From positions 198,501-262,500 of the forward strand of contig NZ_CP102428.1 in assembly GCF_024652905.1 (NCBI RefSeq): a stretch of 64,000 bases of DNA. The letters run 5' to 3'. A model generated the notes under the pieces. The model worked only from the letters and a program-made list of their open reading frames with translations. It did no database searches and was not told the origin of the DNA. Both the position numbers and the translations under genes were made by a program. Positions within the stretch are counted from its first letter, which is position 1. Each line of letters opens with the position of its first letter. Below, piece by piece: positions 1 through 9,395 of this stretch. Source of the DNA: Pseudomonas oryzihabitans. Its GTDB lineage: Bacteria > Pseudomonadota > Gammaproteobacteria > Pseudomonadales > Pseudomonadaceae.

Positions 1-963
1 GCCCTCTGGACCCCGGCCAACATCGTCGAGGACGCCATCGCCCAGGTGCGCGCCCAGGTCGGCAGCGCCAACGTGCTGCTGGGCCTCTCCGGCGGTGTCG
101 ACTCCTCCGTGGTCGCGGCCCTGCTGCACAAGGCCATCGGCGACCAGCTGACCTGCGTCTTCGTCGACAACGGCCTCTTGCGCCTGCACGAGGGTGACCA
201 GGTGATGGCCATGTTCGCCGAGAACATGGGCGTCAAGGTGATCCGCTCCAATTCCGAGCAGCGTTTCCTGACCAACCTGGAAGGCGAAGCCGATCCGGAG
301 AAGAAGCGCAAGATCATCGGCCGCACCTTCATCGACGTCTTCGACGCCGAAGCCAGCAAGCTCGACAACATCAAGTTCCTGGCCCAGGGCACCATCTACC
401 CCGACGTCATCGAGTCGGCCGGCGCCAAGACCGGCAAGGCCCACGTCATCAAGTCCCACCACAATGTCGGCGGCCTGCCCGAGGAGATGAACCTCAAGCT
501 GGTCGAGCCGCTGCGCGAACTGTTCAAGGACGAGGTGCGCAAGATCGGTCTGGAACTGGGCCTGCCCTACGACATGGTCTACCGCCACCCCTTCCCGGGC
601 CCGGGCCTGGGCGTGCGCATCCTCGGCGAAGTGAAGAAGGAATACGCCGACCTGCTGCGTCGCGCCGACGACATCTTCATCAGCGAACTGCGCAAGGCCG
701 ACTGGTACCACAAGGTTAGCCAGGCCTTCGTCGTCTTCCAGCCGGTGAAATCCGTTGGCGTGGTCGGCGACGGCCGCCGCTACGCCTGGGTCGTCGCCCT
801 GCGCGCGGTGGAAACCATCGACTTCATGACCGCCCGCTGGGCCCATCTGCCCTACGAGCTGCTGGAAAAGGTCTCCAACCGCATCATCAACGAAATCGAC
901 GGCATCTCCCGCGTCACCTACGACGTCTCGAGCAAACCGCCGGCGACGATTGAGTGGGAGTAA
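1..963 (+). CDS. guaA: GMP synthase (glutamine-hydrolysing), C-terminal part
   Basis: Makes GMP from XMP, ATP and glutamine in the cytoplasm, the last step of guanine nucleotide synthesis. The reading frame is open from base 1, so the gene is cut by the window edge and the glutamine amidotransferase domain is missing. What remains is the ATP pyrophosphatase domain, with the PP-loop LSGGVDSS near its start, followed by the dimerisation domain. The latter has the family's [13 protein letters not shown] segment and the usual end PPATIEWE. A strong terminator follows 45 bases downstream. The 3' end of guaA is a known integration site for genomic islands, and the AT-rich segment that follows fits this, though no integrase is present here. 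Confidence 0.97.
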   Translation, partial: ALWTPANIVEDAIAQVRAQVGSANVLLGLSGGVDSSVVAALLHKAIGDQLTCVFVDNGLLRLHEGDQVMAMFAENMGVKVIRSNSEQRFLTNLEGEADPEKKRKIIGRTFIDVFDAEASKLDNIKFLAQGTIYPDVIESAGAKTGKAHVIKSHHNVGGLPEEMNLKLVEPLRELFKDEVRKIGLELGLPYDMVYRHPFPGPGLGVRILGEVKKEYADLLRRADDIFISELRKADWYHKVSQAFVVFQPVKSVGVVGDGRRYAWVVALRAVETIDFMTARWAHLPYELLEKVSNRIINEIDGISRVTYDVSSKPPATIEWE

Positions 964-1007
964 GTTCAAGTCCGCCTTGAACCGACAAAAAGTCATAAAG
1001 GTATCCC

Positions 1008-1041
1008 GAAAGCCCGCTTAAACGCGGGCTTTCGCTTTTTT
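1008..1041 (+). terminator. Rho-independent terminator of guaA
   Basis: A perfect 10-bp inverted repeat, GAAAGCCCGC (1008-1017) and GCGGGCTTTC (1024-1033), has a six-base loop and is followed by GCTTTTTT. The normal chromosome context seems to end here, because composition turns AT-rich immediately after it. Confidence 0.9.
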
Positions 1042-1310
1042 GGGTTTGCTAAGTTGCGACAGTATTCTGCTCCATAGCTGTAGTGTTAATCTGGCAGGGT
1101 ATTGAGCCGTCGAAAGACTAATATTGCTAGAAATAGAAAATAAATGAGTTTTATGTGTTTTAATGTATTGGTTGCTCGGGGCGATTGAGATCTTCTTATT
1201 GATGGCTTCGGATTGAAAGTGAATATGTGATTAATTTAGTAAGTTGGTCCATTTTCTTCATGTAAGCCTCTGCTAAAATAGTTAATCACTGCCATCTCGC
1301 GGTAGTTCAA

Positions 1311-2606
1311 ATGAATGAATTTAATAAGATGGAAAATGAGGGGCGAGATGATTTCTCGCAGCCTACGAAGGATTTGATCGCTAAACGATCTGGCTACATT
1401 TGCGCATATCCGAACTGCAAGCGAATGACGGTCGCTGGATCAGATGACCGAAAGTCTGGTCTTACCTTGACTGGCGTTGCAGCGCATATCACAGCCGCGT
1501 CTCAAAAAGGACCTAGATATGATCCTGGTATGAGTAAAGACGAGCGCGGCAGCGCGGCAAATGGAATATGGATGTGTCAGATCCATGGGAAACTTATTGA
1601 TGACAACGCTAGCAGGTGTTCAACCGTCGAGCTCCATCGTTGGAAGGCGCAGCACGAAAAGTGGGTATTTGACCGAGTTGAAAGTGGTTTTGAACTCTTA
1701 CATCGAGGAGTATCACAAATAAGCTTCGGGGGGGTAGGGGTATTTTCCGATGGTTTGAAGGTGGCACTGCGTCGAAACAATATTTTGGTGGGTGATAATG
1801 AATCGGGTAAAACGTCATTTTGCGAAATTCTATCCGCATTTTCTGGTGGTGATCACTGGAAGCAGTTCAATCGAAGATTCAGGTTTTCAAAAAGAGCGGC
1901 CGATCACGCCTATATTCAGCTTTCATATCAGGATGACGGTATTGTAAGGAGTGTCAGGATCAGTCCGCAGGTAATTAGCGCTGGTAGGAAAAAAACGGAA
2001 AATTTGCGTCAGCGAATTCATGTGGAGGTTGATGGTTGTCCTTCTTTTGATTGGCCTAGATCAATGCTCAGAATTTTGTATTTCAAAGAGCAGCTATATC
2101 GAACGCATCACTCGGATCCCAAAGACATTTTTGTCAAAGCCCTTAGATATCTAGCTACCGTGTTTGGTACCACAGAAGATCTTGTCTGGGACTCTTTACG
2201 AGAGGAATTTTTCACAAGTTCGACATTTGGATACCGGTTCAGACGCACTGGCCATCGAAGCGTTGAAGTACTTGTGCCAGATGGCCGAGATTTTTTTCTT
2301 CACCATGGGTCCTTGAGCTCCACAGAGAGGCAACTGGCTTTTCTTGAAATAGCGCTAAAGCTAGTTTCCTGTGCTTCAGGAAAAGAAAGTTGGATTTATA
2401 TATTTGATACTGACTACTTTCAGCGATTGCACCCGGTTAGAAAATCGGATGTGTTCAAGAAACTAGCTGAATTTACAAATAAAAACGTTCAGACTGTATT
2501 TTGTCTCAATTCTGTAGTTGATGCTGAGCTGCTCAAAAATATCCATTTTGATAAGTGGGTTAACGCTGAGCGTTTCGGAGAATTAACAATGCATTCATTT
2601 TTATGA
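1311..2606 (+). CDS. HNH endonuclease domain fused to an ABC-type ATPase domain; candidate defence gene
   Basis: A 431-residue protein. The N-terminal part (about 20-120) has an HNH-like zinc nuclease layout: Cys31 and Cys36, GVAAHITAA (55-63, with the AH pair), then the CxxH motif Cys89/His92 followed by GKLID, and WKAQHE. The second part (about 135-431) is a P-loop ATPase: Walker A GDNESGKT (161-168), a signature-like SLSSTERQ (334-341) and a weak Walker B region YIFDTDYF (363-370). HNH nucleases paired with such ATPases form the Septu (PtuA/PtuB) defence system; here both activities are in one chain, with the nuclease first. Whether this fusion belongs to a named system is not known to me. 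Codon use is AT-rich compared with guaA and with the genes after 6 kb, suggesting transfer. It faces the RloC-like gene. ATG at 1311 is chosen; ATG at 1329 is also possible. Confidence 0.75.
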   Translation: MNEFNKMENEGRDDFSQPTKDLIAKRSGYICAYPNCKRMTVAGSDDRKSGLTLTGVAAHITAASQKGPRYDPGMSKDERGSAANGIWMCQIHGKLIDDNASRCSTVELHRWKAQHEKWVFDRVESGFELLHRGVSQISFGGVGVFSDGLKVALRRNNILVGDNESGKTSFCEILSAFSGGDHWKQFNRRFRFSKRAADHAYIQLSYQDDGIVRSVRISPQVISAGRKKTENLRQRIHVEVDGCPSFDWPRSMLRILYFKEQLYRTHHSDPKDIFVKALRYLATVFGTTEDLVWDSLREEFFTSSTFGYRFRRTGHRSVEVLVPDGRDFFLHHGSLSSTERQLAFLEIALKLVSCASGKESWIYIFDTDYFQRLHPVRKSDVFKKLAEFTNKNVQTVFCLNSVVDAELLKNIHFDKWVNAERFGELTMHSFL

Positions 2607-3162
2607 CGAAGCTCCCGGTATAGTCATTCATTATGTGGTTTATGATGCTAGATAAATTTATTATTTAGAGTGTCTAATCCCGGATAGGCCAGATGACAAT
2701 GATTTAACAGGGTTCGGGGGCAGCTTTAACTGACTGTCTCTGGCTATGTCCGTCGGAATTTTTGGTCGGTTACTTATAGTTCGGGTGCCGGTTTTTATAG
2801 ACAGCCGTTGATGTTCTTGTATAATCTTTTAAATAACTGGTGGGTCAATTGTGAGTTAATCGTATGGAGTAAGAGTGGCAGTCTGTATAGTTAAATAAGA
2901 TTTTTCTATAATTTAGCGTGCTAGATTTATTGGCTTAGTTTTGTCCGCTAGCTATAAGTGTTGGGCGAAGGAGGCTGTCACCGACCGCTGCTGTAAACAC
3001 AAAGCTACGATTTACGAAGGAAAGGAAGTGGCCAAAAACGGACTTCTAGAAACGTTCTTGGAGGCGCCCATCAAGCTGGGTATGGCTCAGTTCAAGTATT
3101 GGGAACAGACAAAATCTGTTTAGTCGGCGGCCGCGAGGCGCACCGACTAAAGTTGAATCAGG
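2607..3162. other. AT-rich intergenic stretch between two convergent defence-like genes
   Basis: No convincing gene is seen. A 60-codon frame starts at TTG 2941 and ends at 3123, but it lacks a ribosome site and resembles nothing I recognise. A 9-bp inverted repeat, TTTAGTCGG (3119-3127) and CCGACTAAA (3143-3151), lies just past the end of the minus-strand gene and may stop its transcription, although no T-run follows. Confidence 0.5.
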
Positions 3163-5610
3163 TTAGAATGGGATGTCCGAGTCAGAACCAGAATCATCTG
3201 TCCCTACCGAATATGGTTTTGGCGCACGCGTCGCGACCATAGAGGTAATTAAAGATGCAGTAGTGCCTGCGGGATCGGTGGGGTTTTCACTACTAGGCTT
3301 GCTGGAAACTATGATAGACGTAGTTGTTTCAATAGTAGCGTCGCCAGCATCTCCTGATGAATCTTCATCTTCCGTCTCATCCTCTGCTGGATCTAAATCG
3401 ACAAAGTTGCGGCCCATCATCATTTTGTAATGAGGCATATGGCCCATGATCTTGAATATTTTAAAGAAGATTCTCATGTAGCTGTGCGCCATACCATCGC
3501 TTATTGCTACGTACAGCTCATCTGGTGAATAGTGGGACCCATCGTTCACCCAGCTAATCAACGACTGGCACTGGACTTTTTCCTGTCCTTCGAGTTTTCC
3601 GATAATGACATTTGTATCTGTATTACCCAGAATTTTGAAGTAATTTTCTAGAATTCTGCGCATCGTGTTCTGGATGGTAAGCGTAGGCAATGGATTTTTC
3701 GCTAGCTCTGCCCACAAAAGCTGGTAAGAAGTCTTGATTGGGTTGGTTTCAAATTTTTCAATTCTCGAGAAGTAGTCTGGCTTCCGCACTATCCAAAATG
3801 TTTCATCTTTAATAGGATCATCACCAGCCCTTTGAGGGTTAAACGTGATTTCTTTGTGAAAATGCACATTATGGGTTAGGACAAAGACCTGCTTGATATT
3901 GTTCCCTTTCTGGCGAGCCTCGTGAAAGAGTTTTTTGATTAAGCTACTTACAATGAATAGCACGTCGCTATCCAGGCTTGAAACTGGGTCATCAATGACG
4001 ACAATTCGATCAGTATTGATACCCGAGGTCGTGATGCTTCCCCTCAGCAAATGATAGAAATACAGGAAGGTAACGAAGGTCTTTTCGCCTTCACTGAGCG
4101 TTGCCTTAGCATCAGTTCCATCGCTTCTAATCAGTCGATATGAATTTTCGGTACACGCAGTATCCAGGGAAAAACTTCGAAAGCCGAAATCTTTGAGGAT
4201 TTTGTTGATCGCAATTACGGTAGGCCTCACGCTTGTCAACGAGGTTTCGATACTTGCAATCTCCGCGTCAGCTTTAGAGATGTCTAATTCTGCCTTGTCC
4301 AGGCTTGCGCTAATGCCAGCAATTGCTTTGCTAATACGATTAATATCAGTGGTGTAGTCAGTGAGAGTGTCTTTAAGCTCAACGTCGAGAAGATATCGCC
4401 AAACCGAGCCGGTTAATTTTTTTTGTTCGACGGAGAAGTCTGAAACAAGGCGATTATGCTCAGAGATCTTTAAGTTGGCTGAATTGATCAATTTAGAAAT
4501 TTTTTTCGTAACTTCAGCAAGATCTTCCAGCGCTACATCAATACTGGGGCTGGCTATTTTTTGATCAATGCGCTGTCTGTTCACCAATATAATTGCATTC
4601 AGGGCGTGTAATTCAGTCTCAAATTTTTCTTTGTCTAAATGCTTGCAGTCTGTGGTCAGGAGTGTCTGAGCTTGGGCTAATAGTGTATCTGCTGTTGACC
4701 GATAAGTATCGCGAAACTGCGATAGAGCTCTAGTGTCAGCCTCAAATGTTTCGTCGAAGTAATCTTCAAGTCTTTTCTCGAAATCATGAGGTAGTTTCTG
4801 TTGACAGAAAGGGCAGTCATCATCGGTATGGCCCAGATACTTCATGCCTTGCCTAATCCAGTCACTGTTCCCTAAGTGCTGGATCATCGCAGACACACTG
4901 ACATCCTCTTTGCCAAGCACTTTTTTGCTGAGCACAGGATTTTGCTGAAGCCCTACTAAACGAGATAGGTCAAGGCTAGGAGCAGTAATTATTATTGATG
5001 GTGCGTCACGATAGAGAACCTCCGCTCGTTTGCGCAAGTCCTCTAATTCAGCCAGCTGCGATGTATTGTCTCTGCACTCCTGCAAAACCCTACTCTTGAA
5101 GGCTTCCTTGTTGTTTCTCAGACCTGAAAAAGCTATTTGAAAATCTTTGTCGTGTTTTTGTTTTTGTTCCCAACACCGTGTTAATAGCTTTGCTTCCAGC
5201 GCTTTTTTTTCGCCGATCTTGCCGCTTTCGCCATCGAGACCTTTCAGGTTTTCTTGTGCTCTAGTTTTGACTTGTTCGTAACCGCGTCTTTCTCTCTGAA
5301 GCGCCTCTAAACGATCAAGCTGCGCCTTCTCGGTTTTCCCCAGCGTGAAAACACCCTTGAACTGCTTCGAATCAGTAAAGTTCGCAGCGATGAAGTCGTT
5401 GTTATAGACCATGGCAGGGATCGGATTGCCCTTTGCCCAAGTGACCTTGGAGGCGGGCGATAGTGCTGGCTCGCCTATCAGCCTGCTGATCGTTGTTTTT
5501 CCTGCTCCATTTGCACCGTAGAAATAATTTACAGTCTTCAGGTCTTGAATCATTTCGGGGGTTACGGAACTGTAGGTCGCTATGTCGGAAAGGGTGATCG
5601 ATTCAATCAT
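3163..5610 (-). CDS. RloC/PrrC-like anticodon nuclease with SMC-type ATPase (AAA_13 family)
   Basis: Likely a cytoplasmic tRNA-cutting defence protein. Numbered from an upstream ATG at 5649, it shows Walker A GANGAGKT (45-52), long coiled-coil stretches around a zinc-hook motif CPFC (279-282), the ABC signature LSEGEK (518-523), Walker B VVIDDP (550-555) with SSLDS, and the switch segment LTHN (591-594). This order is that of RloC. After the ATPase, Arg664-x3-Glu668 and the later His706 (in NDGSHY) resemble the Arg-Glu-His triad of PrrC/RloC anticodon nucleases. The tail after about 755 is low-complexity, rich in D, E, S and T. Start: ATG at 5610 (MIESITLS), preceded by GAGAG, fits the family; 5619 and 5649 are alternatives. 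Other AAA_13 effectors remain possible. AT-rich, probably acquired. Confidence 0.75.
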   Translation of the reverse strand: MIESITLSDIATYSSVTPEMIQDLKTVNYFYGANGAGKTTISRLIGEPALSPASKVTWAKGNPIPAMVYNNDFIAANFTDSKQFKGVFTLGKTEKAQLDRLEALQRERRGYEQVKTRAQENLKGLDGESGKIGEKKALEAKLLTRCWEQKQKHDKDFQIAFSGLRNNKEAFKSRVLQECRDNTSQLAELEDLRKRAEVLYRDAPSIIITAPSLDLSRLVGLQQNPVLSKKVLGKEDVSVSAMIQHLGNSDWIRQGMKYLGHTDDDCPFCQQKLPHDFEKRLEDYFDETFEADTRALSQFRDTYRSTADTLLAQAQTLLTTDCKHLDKEKFETELHALNAIILVNRQRIDQKIASPSIDVALEDLAEVTKKISKLINSANLKISEHNRLVSDFSVEQKKLTGSVWRYLLDVELKDTLTDYTTDINRISKAIAGISASLDKAELDISKADAEIASIETSLTSVRPTVIAINKILKDFGFRSFSLDTACTENSYRLIRSDGTDAKATLSEGEKTFVTFLYFYHLLRGSITTSGINTDRIVVIDDPVSSLDSDVLFIVSSLIKKLFHEARQKGNNIKQVFVLTHNVHFHKEITFNPQRAGDDPIKDETFWIVRKPDYFSRIEKFETNPIKTSYQLLWAELAKNPLPTLTIQNTMRRILENYFKILGNTDTNVIIGKLEGQEKVQCQSLISWVNDGSHYSPDELYVAISDGMAHSYMRIFFKIFKIMGHMPHYKMMMGRNFVDLDPAEDETEDEDSSGDAGDATIETTTSIIVSSKPSSENPTDPAGTTASLITSMVATRAPKPYSVGTDDSGSDSDIPF

Positions 5611-5649
5611 GTCTCTCATCCATGGGAGGGAAGTGGGGGAGCAAGCCAA

Positions 5650-6092
5650 AGGGTGGCGCTAATGCCGCACCATCACCTTGGAATCTAGGGCAGGAAGTGG
5701 CATTTTGAGGTCTCAGAATAGACCACTACACAAGCTCGTGAAGCCGGTTGCGCTTAAGAATAGCATCGCGAGATCGGAGTGGTGATCTTGCCTATATTTA
5801 TCCGTCGCTCTAGGAAGTGGTTAAGCGCGTCCTACGATACCAGCCACAGTTAACCACCGAGTATCTCCTAAAATTGGGAATCATCGAAAAGGGAGCATAT
5901 TTATTTTTCGACCGCTTTCCGCTTGTGGCAGGTTTCTATTAGTCATGCTGGGTATCCTCCAGAATCGGACAGTCTTTTCGTAGACTGAGAATGCTGCTCT
6001 TTAGGCTTGAGGAAAATTACGAATTAGGCGCGGTTGACGGATTAGGACTGCCGCGGGGATATGGCCACAAGCTCCCTGGCCCTCCTAACAGA
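5650..6092. other. Non-coding stretch at the right edge of the AT-rich segment
   Basis: About 440 bases between the RloC-like gene and the next chromosomal gene. No open frame with a recognisable product and no tRNA was found. I looked for a repeat of the last bases of guaA as an attachment site and did not see one. Composition returns to high GC near 6060. Confidence 0.5.
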
Positions 6093-8039
6093 TCAAACCG
6101 CTAGTACCCTGTTCAAATGCTCCCCCTCCAACCACCCCCTAATATCACTCGCCCGCATAGGCTTGGCGAACAGATAACCCTGTGCCCGAGTACACCCAAG
6201 ATTCTTTAGCGCACCCAGTTCTGCCGCGGTTTCCACCCCCTCCACGATGCATTCCAGCTGCATGTCCTGGCACAGGGCGATCAGGGATTTGACAATCTTG
6301 AAGCTGGCCGGGTCGAGGTGGAGGTTGGTGACGAAGGTGCGGTCCACCTTGAGTTTGGTCAGGGGTAGCGCGTGGATCTGGCTCAGGCTGGAATAGCCGG
6401 TGCCGAAGTCGTCGAGGGAGATGCCGCAGCCCAGTTCGCGAAAGCGGCTGATGGCGCGCTGGGTCTGGGGCAGGTCCTGGATGGCGGCGGTTTCGGTGAT
6501 CTCCAGGTCGAGGCAGGCCGGGTCGAAGCCGCTGCGCTTGATCAGTTCGACGATCTGCTGGGCGGCTTCCTCGGAGGCACAGTCGTGGGCGGAAAGGTTG
6601 AAGGCCAGGCGGATGCCGGCGGGCCAGCGCGCGGCCGCGTTCAGCGCCTTGTTCAGCAGCGGCAGGGTGAGTCTATTGACCATGCCGACGCGCTCGGCGG
6701 TGGCGATGAAATCTCCCGGCGGGACGTTGCCCAGCTCCGGGCTTTCCCAGCGCGCCAGGGCCTCGAAGGCCACCGTCTGCTTGCTGTGGATGTCCACGAT
6801 GGGCTGGAAGACCATGTAGAACTCGCGCTCCAGGTCGGCCCGACGCAGGGCCTGTTCGGTCAGGCCTTCGCGATTGAGTTGCTGGCGATGGGCGGTGCTG
6901 AACAGGCAGGCCGTGCCGGGGCGGTGGCGCTTGCTCTGGTACAGGGCGTAGTCGGCGTGTTCATAGACGTCCGTGGCGGAAAAGGCCTGGTCGGGAAAGG
7001 TCGCGATGCCCAGCGAGCCACTGATCTGGATGGGCATGTCCACCAGCAGGAAGGGCTCGCGCAGGCTGGCGCAGACCTTTTCGCCAAAGGTCCGCAGCTG
7101 CTCGTCGTTCAAGACCCGGGTGATGATCAGGCTGAATTCGTCGCCGCCCAGGCGGGCCAGGTGGACGTCCTCGTCGAGCAGTCCGCTCAGGCGCTGGCCG
7201 ACCTGATAGAGCAGCCGGTCGCCCACGCTATGGCCATAGATGTCGTTGACCGGCTTGAAGCCGTCCAGGTCGATCAGGCCCACGGCGAGACGGGTTCCCT
7301 GGGCGCGCGCATCGGCCAGCAGCCTATCGAGGCGGGCGAAGAACTGCCGCCGATTGGCCAGGCCGGTCAGGCTGTCCTGGTTGGCCAGCTTGAGGTTTTC
7401 CTCGCTGAGCTTGGCTGTTTGCGCCTGCATGTTCACCAGGCGGGTGAAGTCACCGTACTGCGCCTTGAGGATGACCAGCATGGCGATGGACACCAGCAGG
7501 ACGTCGATCGCCGTGGCCACGAAGGTGCCGATGGTGGTGGAAGCGAAGAACACCACGAAGGCCGTGTTGACCACGGCGGTGGTGGCCAGGGCCGCGGGCA
7601 GCAGGTGCATCATGCAGAAGATGCAGCCGATCACGGTGATCGCCATGTAGAAGCCCACATGCGCCTGGGTATAGCTGTCGCCATAGGGAAACAGCGCCAG
7701 CGCCCAGGCGGTGAAGGCCGAGGCGACGATGGGCGCGAGCCTGTTGGTGCGCTTCAGGGCCGAGAGCATCTGCGCCGGACTGCGCGGCTGTTTGCGCGTG
7801 CGGAACCATTCGGCCGCCCGGATCACGCCGAACAGCGTCATGAGCAACGGGCAATACACCACCAGCCAGCGCGGCGCGACGGCATAGTGGGTGCCGGCCA
7901 GCATCAGGGTGTTGGTCAGCAGGATGAAGTACATCATCGGCAGCTGGCGAGACAGCGCGAGGTATTGCGCCTTGACCAGGCCAGGATTGTCCTTGGGCAC
8001 GGACATCAGGGCGCGCACGCCGAGCAGGATTTTCTTCAT
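6093..8039 (-). CDS. Membrane-bound GGDEF-EAL cyclic-di-GMP enzyme
   Basis: A 648-residue protein with a hydrophobic N-terminal half (several membrane segments, about 30-200), a GGDEF domain and an EAL domain. The GGDEF motif (in RLGGDEFS) is intact, so diguanylate cyclase activity is possible; the inhibitory RxxD site five residues before it is absent. The EAL domain keeps EAL (FEALARW), FNLSAHD, ITETA, DDFGTG, LKVDRTF, GVET and QGYLF, so phosphodiesterase activity is also expected. The frame is open further upstream to 8261, but that part looks non-coding. The start MKKILLG at 8039 suits a membrane protein. It stands alone, with no partner gene. Confidence 0.88.
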   Translation of the reverse strand: MKKILLGVRALMSVPKDNPGLVKAQYLALSRQLPMMYFILLTNTLMLAGTHYAVAPRWLVVYCPLLMTLFGVIRAAEWFRTRKQPRSPAQMLSALKRTNRLAPIVASAFTAWALALFPYGDSYTQAHVGFYMAITVIGCIFCMMHLLPAALATTAVVNTAFVVFFASTTIGTFVATAIDVLLVSIAMLVILKAQYGDFTRLVNMQAQTAKLSEENLKLANQDSLTGLANRRQFFARLDRLLADARAQGTRLAVGLIDLDGFKPVNDIYGHSVGDRLLYQVGQRLSGLLDEDVHLARLGGDEFSLIITRVLNDEQLRTFGEKVCASLREPFLLVDMPIQISGSLGIATFPDQAFSATDVYEHADYALYQSKRHRPGTACLFSTAHRQQLNREGLTEQALRRADLEREFYMVFQPIVDIHSKQTVAFEALARWESPELGNVPPGDFIATAERVGMVNRLTLPLLNKALNAAARWPAGIRLAFNLSAHDCASEEAAQQIVELIKRSGFDPACLDLEITETAAIQDLPQTQRAISRFRELGCGISLDDFGTGYSSLSQIHALPLTKLKVDRTFVTNLHLDPASFKIVKSLIALCQDMQLECIVEGVETAAELGALKNLGCTRAQGYLFAKPMRASDIRGWLEGEHLNRVLAV

Positions 8040-8284
8040 CGGGCAATGCTCTGAAAATACGACCAGGTAACCAACTGCACGGAATATCCTTTCCAGCCTG
8101 GGCGGCGCAGGGTTAGAGGCTGCGCTCATGGAGAGGCTGTCGGCTGGCGCCTGCTTTTCTGCAGTCTTCGCGACTAATGGCACTTGGCCGGAGTTGCGGG
8201 CCTTTACCTTTCCAGGGCCGATACATTGCTGTGAAGCCTTTGGCAAAGGCCGGCTTTCCACGCCTGCGCGGTCTTCGCTTACCG

Positions 8285-9253
8285 TCAGGAAGCTGCACCT
8301 TCCTTGCGCGAAGCCCTGGACGCAGCCAATTGCCCGAGTGTTGCAGCGCCGGGTTCCACGGCACGTCTGCGTGGTACCCAGGCGACGACCGCATCGATGA
8401 AGGCACGCACCTGAGGCGGCAGAAAGGTACGGTCGGGATAGACCAGCGCGATATGCAGTTCAGTGCCGACGACGTCGGCGAGGACCTGCTGGAGCGCGCC
8501 ACGCTCCAGGTCTCGCGCTACCAGGTCTTGGGGAAGAAGCGCGATGCCAAGCCCGGCTACGGCAGCCTCGCACAGGAGGGTGATGTCGTTCGAGAAGAAG
8601 GTGCCTTCCACATGAAGCTTGCTTCCGGAGGTCATGGGCCAGTGAGTGTCCGGGAGCTCGCCACGCGTGAAGCCGAGCAAGCAGTGGTGATGCTTGAGAT
8701 CGTGGTGCGTGCGCGGTACGCCGCGAGCGGCCAGGTAAGCAGGCGCCGCAATGGCGATCATTCGGTCGCGCAAGAGGGTACGGGCGATCAAGCCGGGCTC
8801 GAGCTGGCTGCTGGCCCTGAGCGCGACATCGTAGTCACCGCGAAGCAGGTCGACGTGATGGTTTGACGTGTGGATATGGACGCGTAGCTCGGGATAGCGC
8901 GCCGCGAATTCGCAGAGCATGGCATGGAAGCCAAGACCCGGCATGGGCGGCGTCGAGACGCGCAAATCACCACGCACTACGTCGTCTGTCCTGCGCACGC
9001 TCTGCTCGGCAAGACGCACCGCCTCGAGTGCGATGCAGGCCTCCCGATAGAACACCTCGCCCACCTCGGTAAGGACCAGACTGCGCGTGGTGCGAAGCAG
9101 CAGGCGAGCGCCAAGACGTTCCTCGAGGCGGGCAAGACGTCGGCTCACGGTGGCCCGCGGAATGCACAATTCGGCCGCGGCGCGCGAAAGGGATTTGGCC
9201 TCGACCGTCTTGGTGAAGGCGACGAGTTCGGCTGTTTCTATTGGCTCGCTCAT
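8285..9253 (-). CDS. LysR-family transcriptional regulator
   Basis: 322 residues. The N-terminal winged helix (ELVAFTKTVEAKSLSRAA, PRATVSRRLARLEERLG) is followed by a LysR substrate-binding domain. It belongs to the subgroup whose helix reads PRATVSRRL, common next to oxidoreductase genes. Start chosen at ATG 9253 (MSEPIETAEL); the frame runs upstream to 9319 without reason. It diverges from the NmrA-like gene at 9396. The shared 142-base gap contains the palindrome GATGCATC (9296-9303), and regulation of that gene is the natural guess. The effector is unknown. Confidence 0.9.
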   Translation of the reverse strand: MSEPIETAELVAFTKTVEAKSLSRAAAELCIPRATVSRRLARLEERLGARLLLRTTRSLVLTEVGEVFYREACIALEAVRLAEQSVRRTDDVVRGDLRVSTPPMPGLGFHAMLCEFAARYPELRVHIHTSNHHVDLLRGDYDVALRASSQLEPGLIARTLLRDRMIAIAAPAYLAARGVPRTHHDLKHHHCLLGFTRGELPDTHWPMTSGSKLHVEGTFFSNDITLLCEAAVAGLGIALLPQDLVARDLERGALQQVLADVVGTELHIALVYPDRTFLPPQVRAFIDAVVAWVPRRRAVEPGAATLGQLAASRASRKEGAAS

Positions 9254-9395
9254 ATGGATCAAATCATAGCAAGTGATGCCATTTTTTGGAGAATTGATGC
9301 ATCGGTCAGCCAAACGCAAGATGGCGTTCGAGTCACCCTGACAAGCGCGCTTGGCATCCGGCTAGGCGCCCGATCGAGATCGAACGAGGTAAAGG

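Noticed and set aside
2941-3123. A 60-codon frame in the AT-rich segment
   Set aside because: TTG start, no ribosome site, no similarity I recognise. Kept only as a note.
5650-6092. Attachment-site repeat of the guaA end
   Set aside because: No match of the last bases of guaA was found on either strand by reading.
6372-8054. A 560-codon plus-strand frame opposite the GGDEF-EAL gene
   Set aside because: It has no recognisable domain, and the composition is that of an antisense frame.
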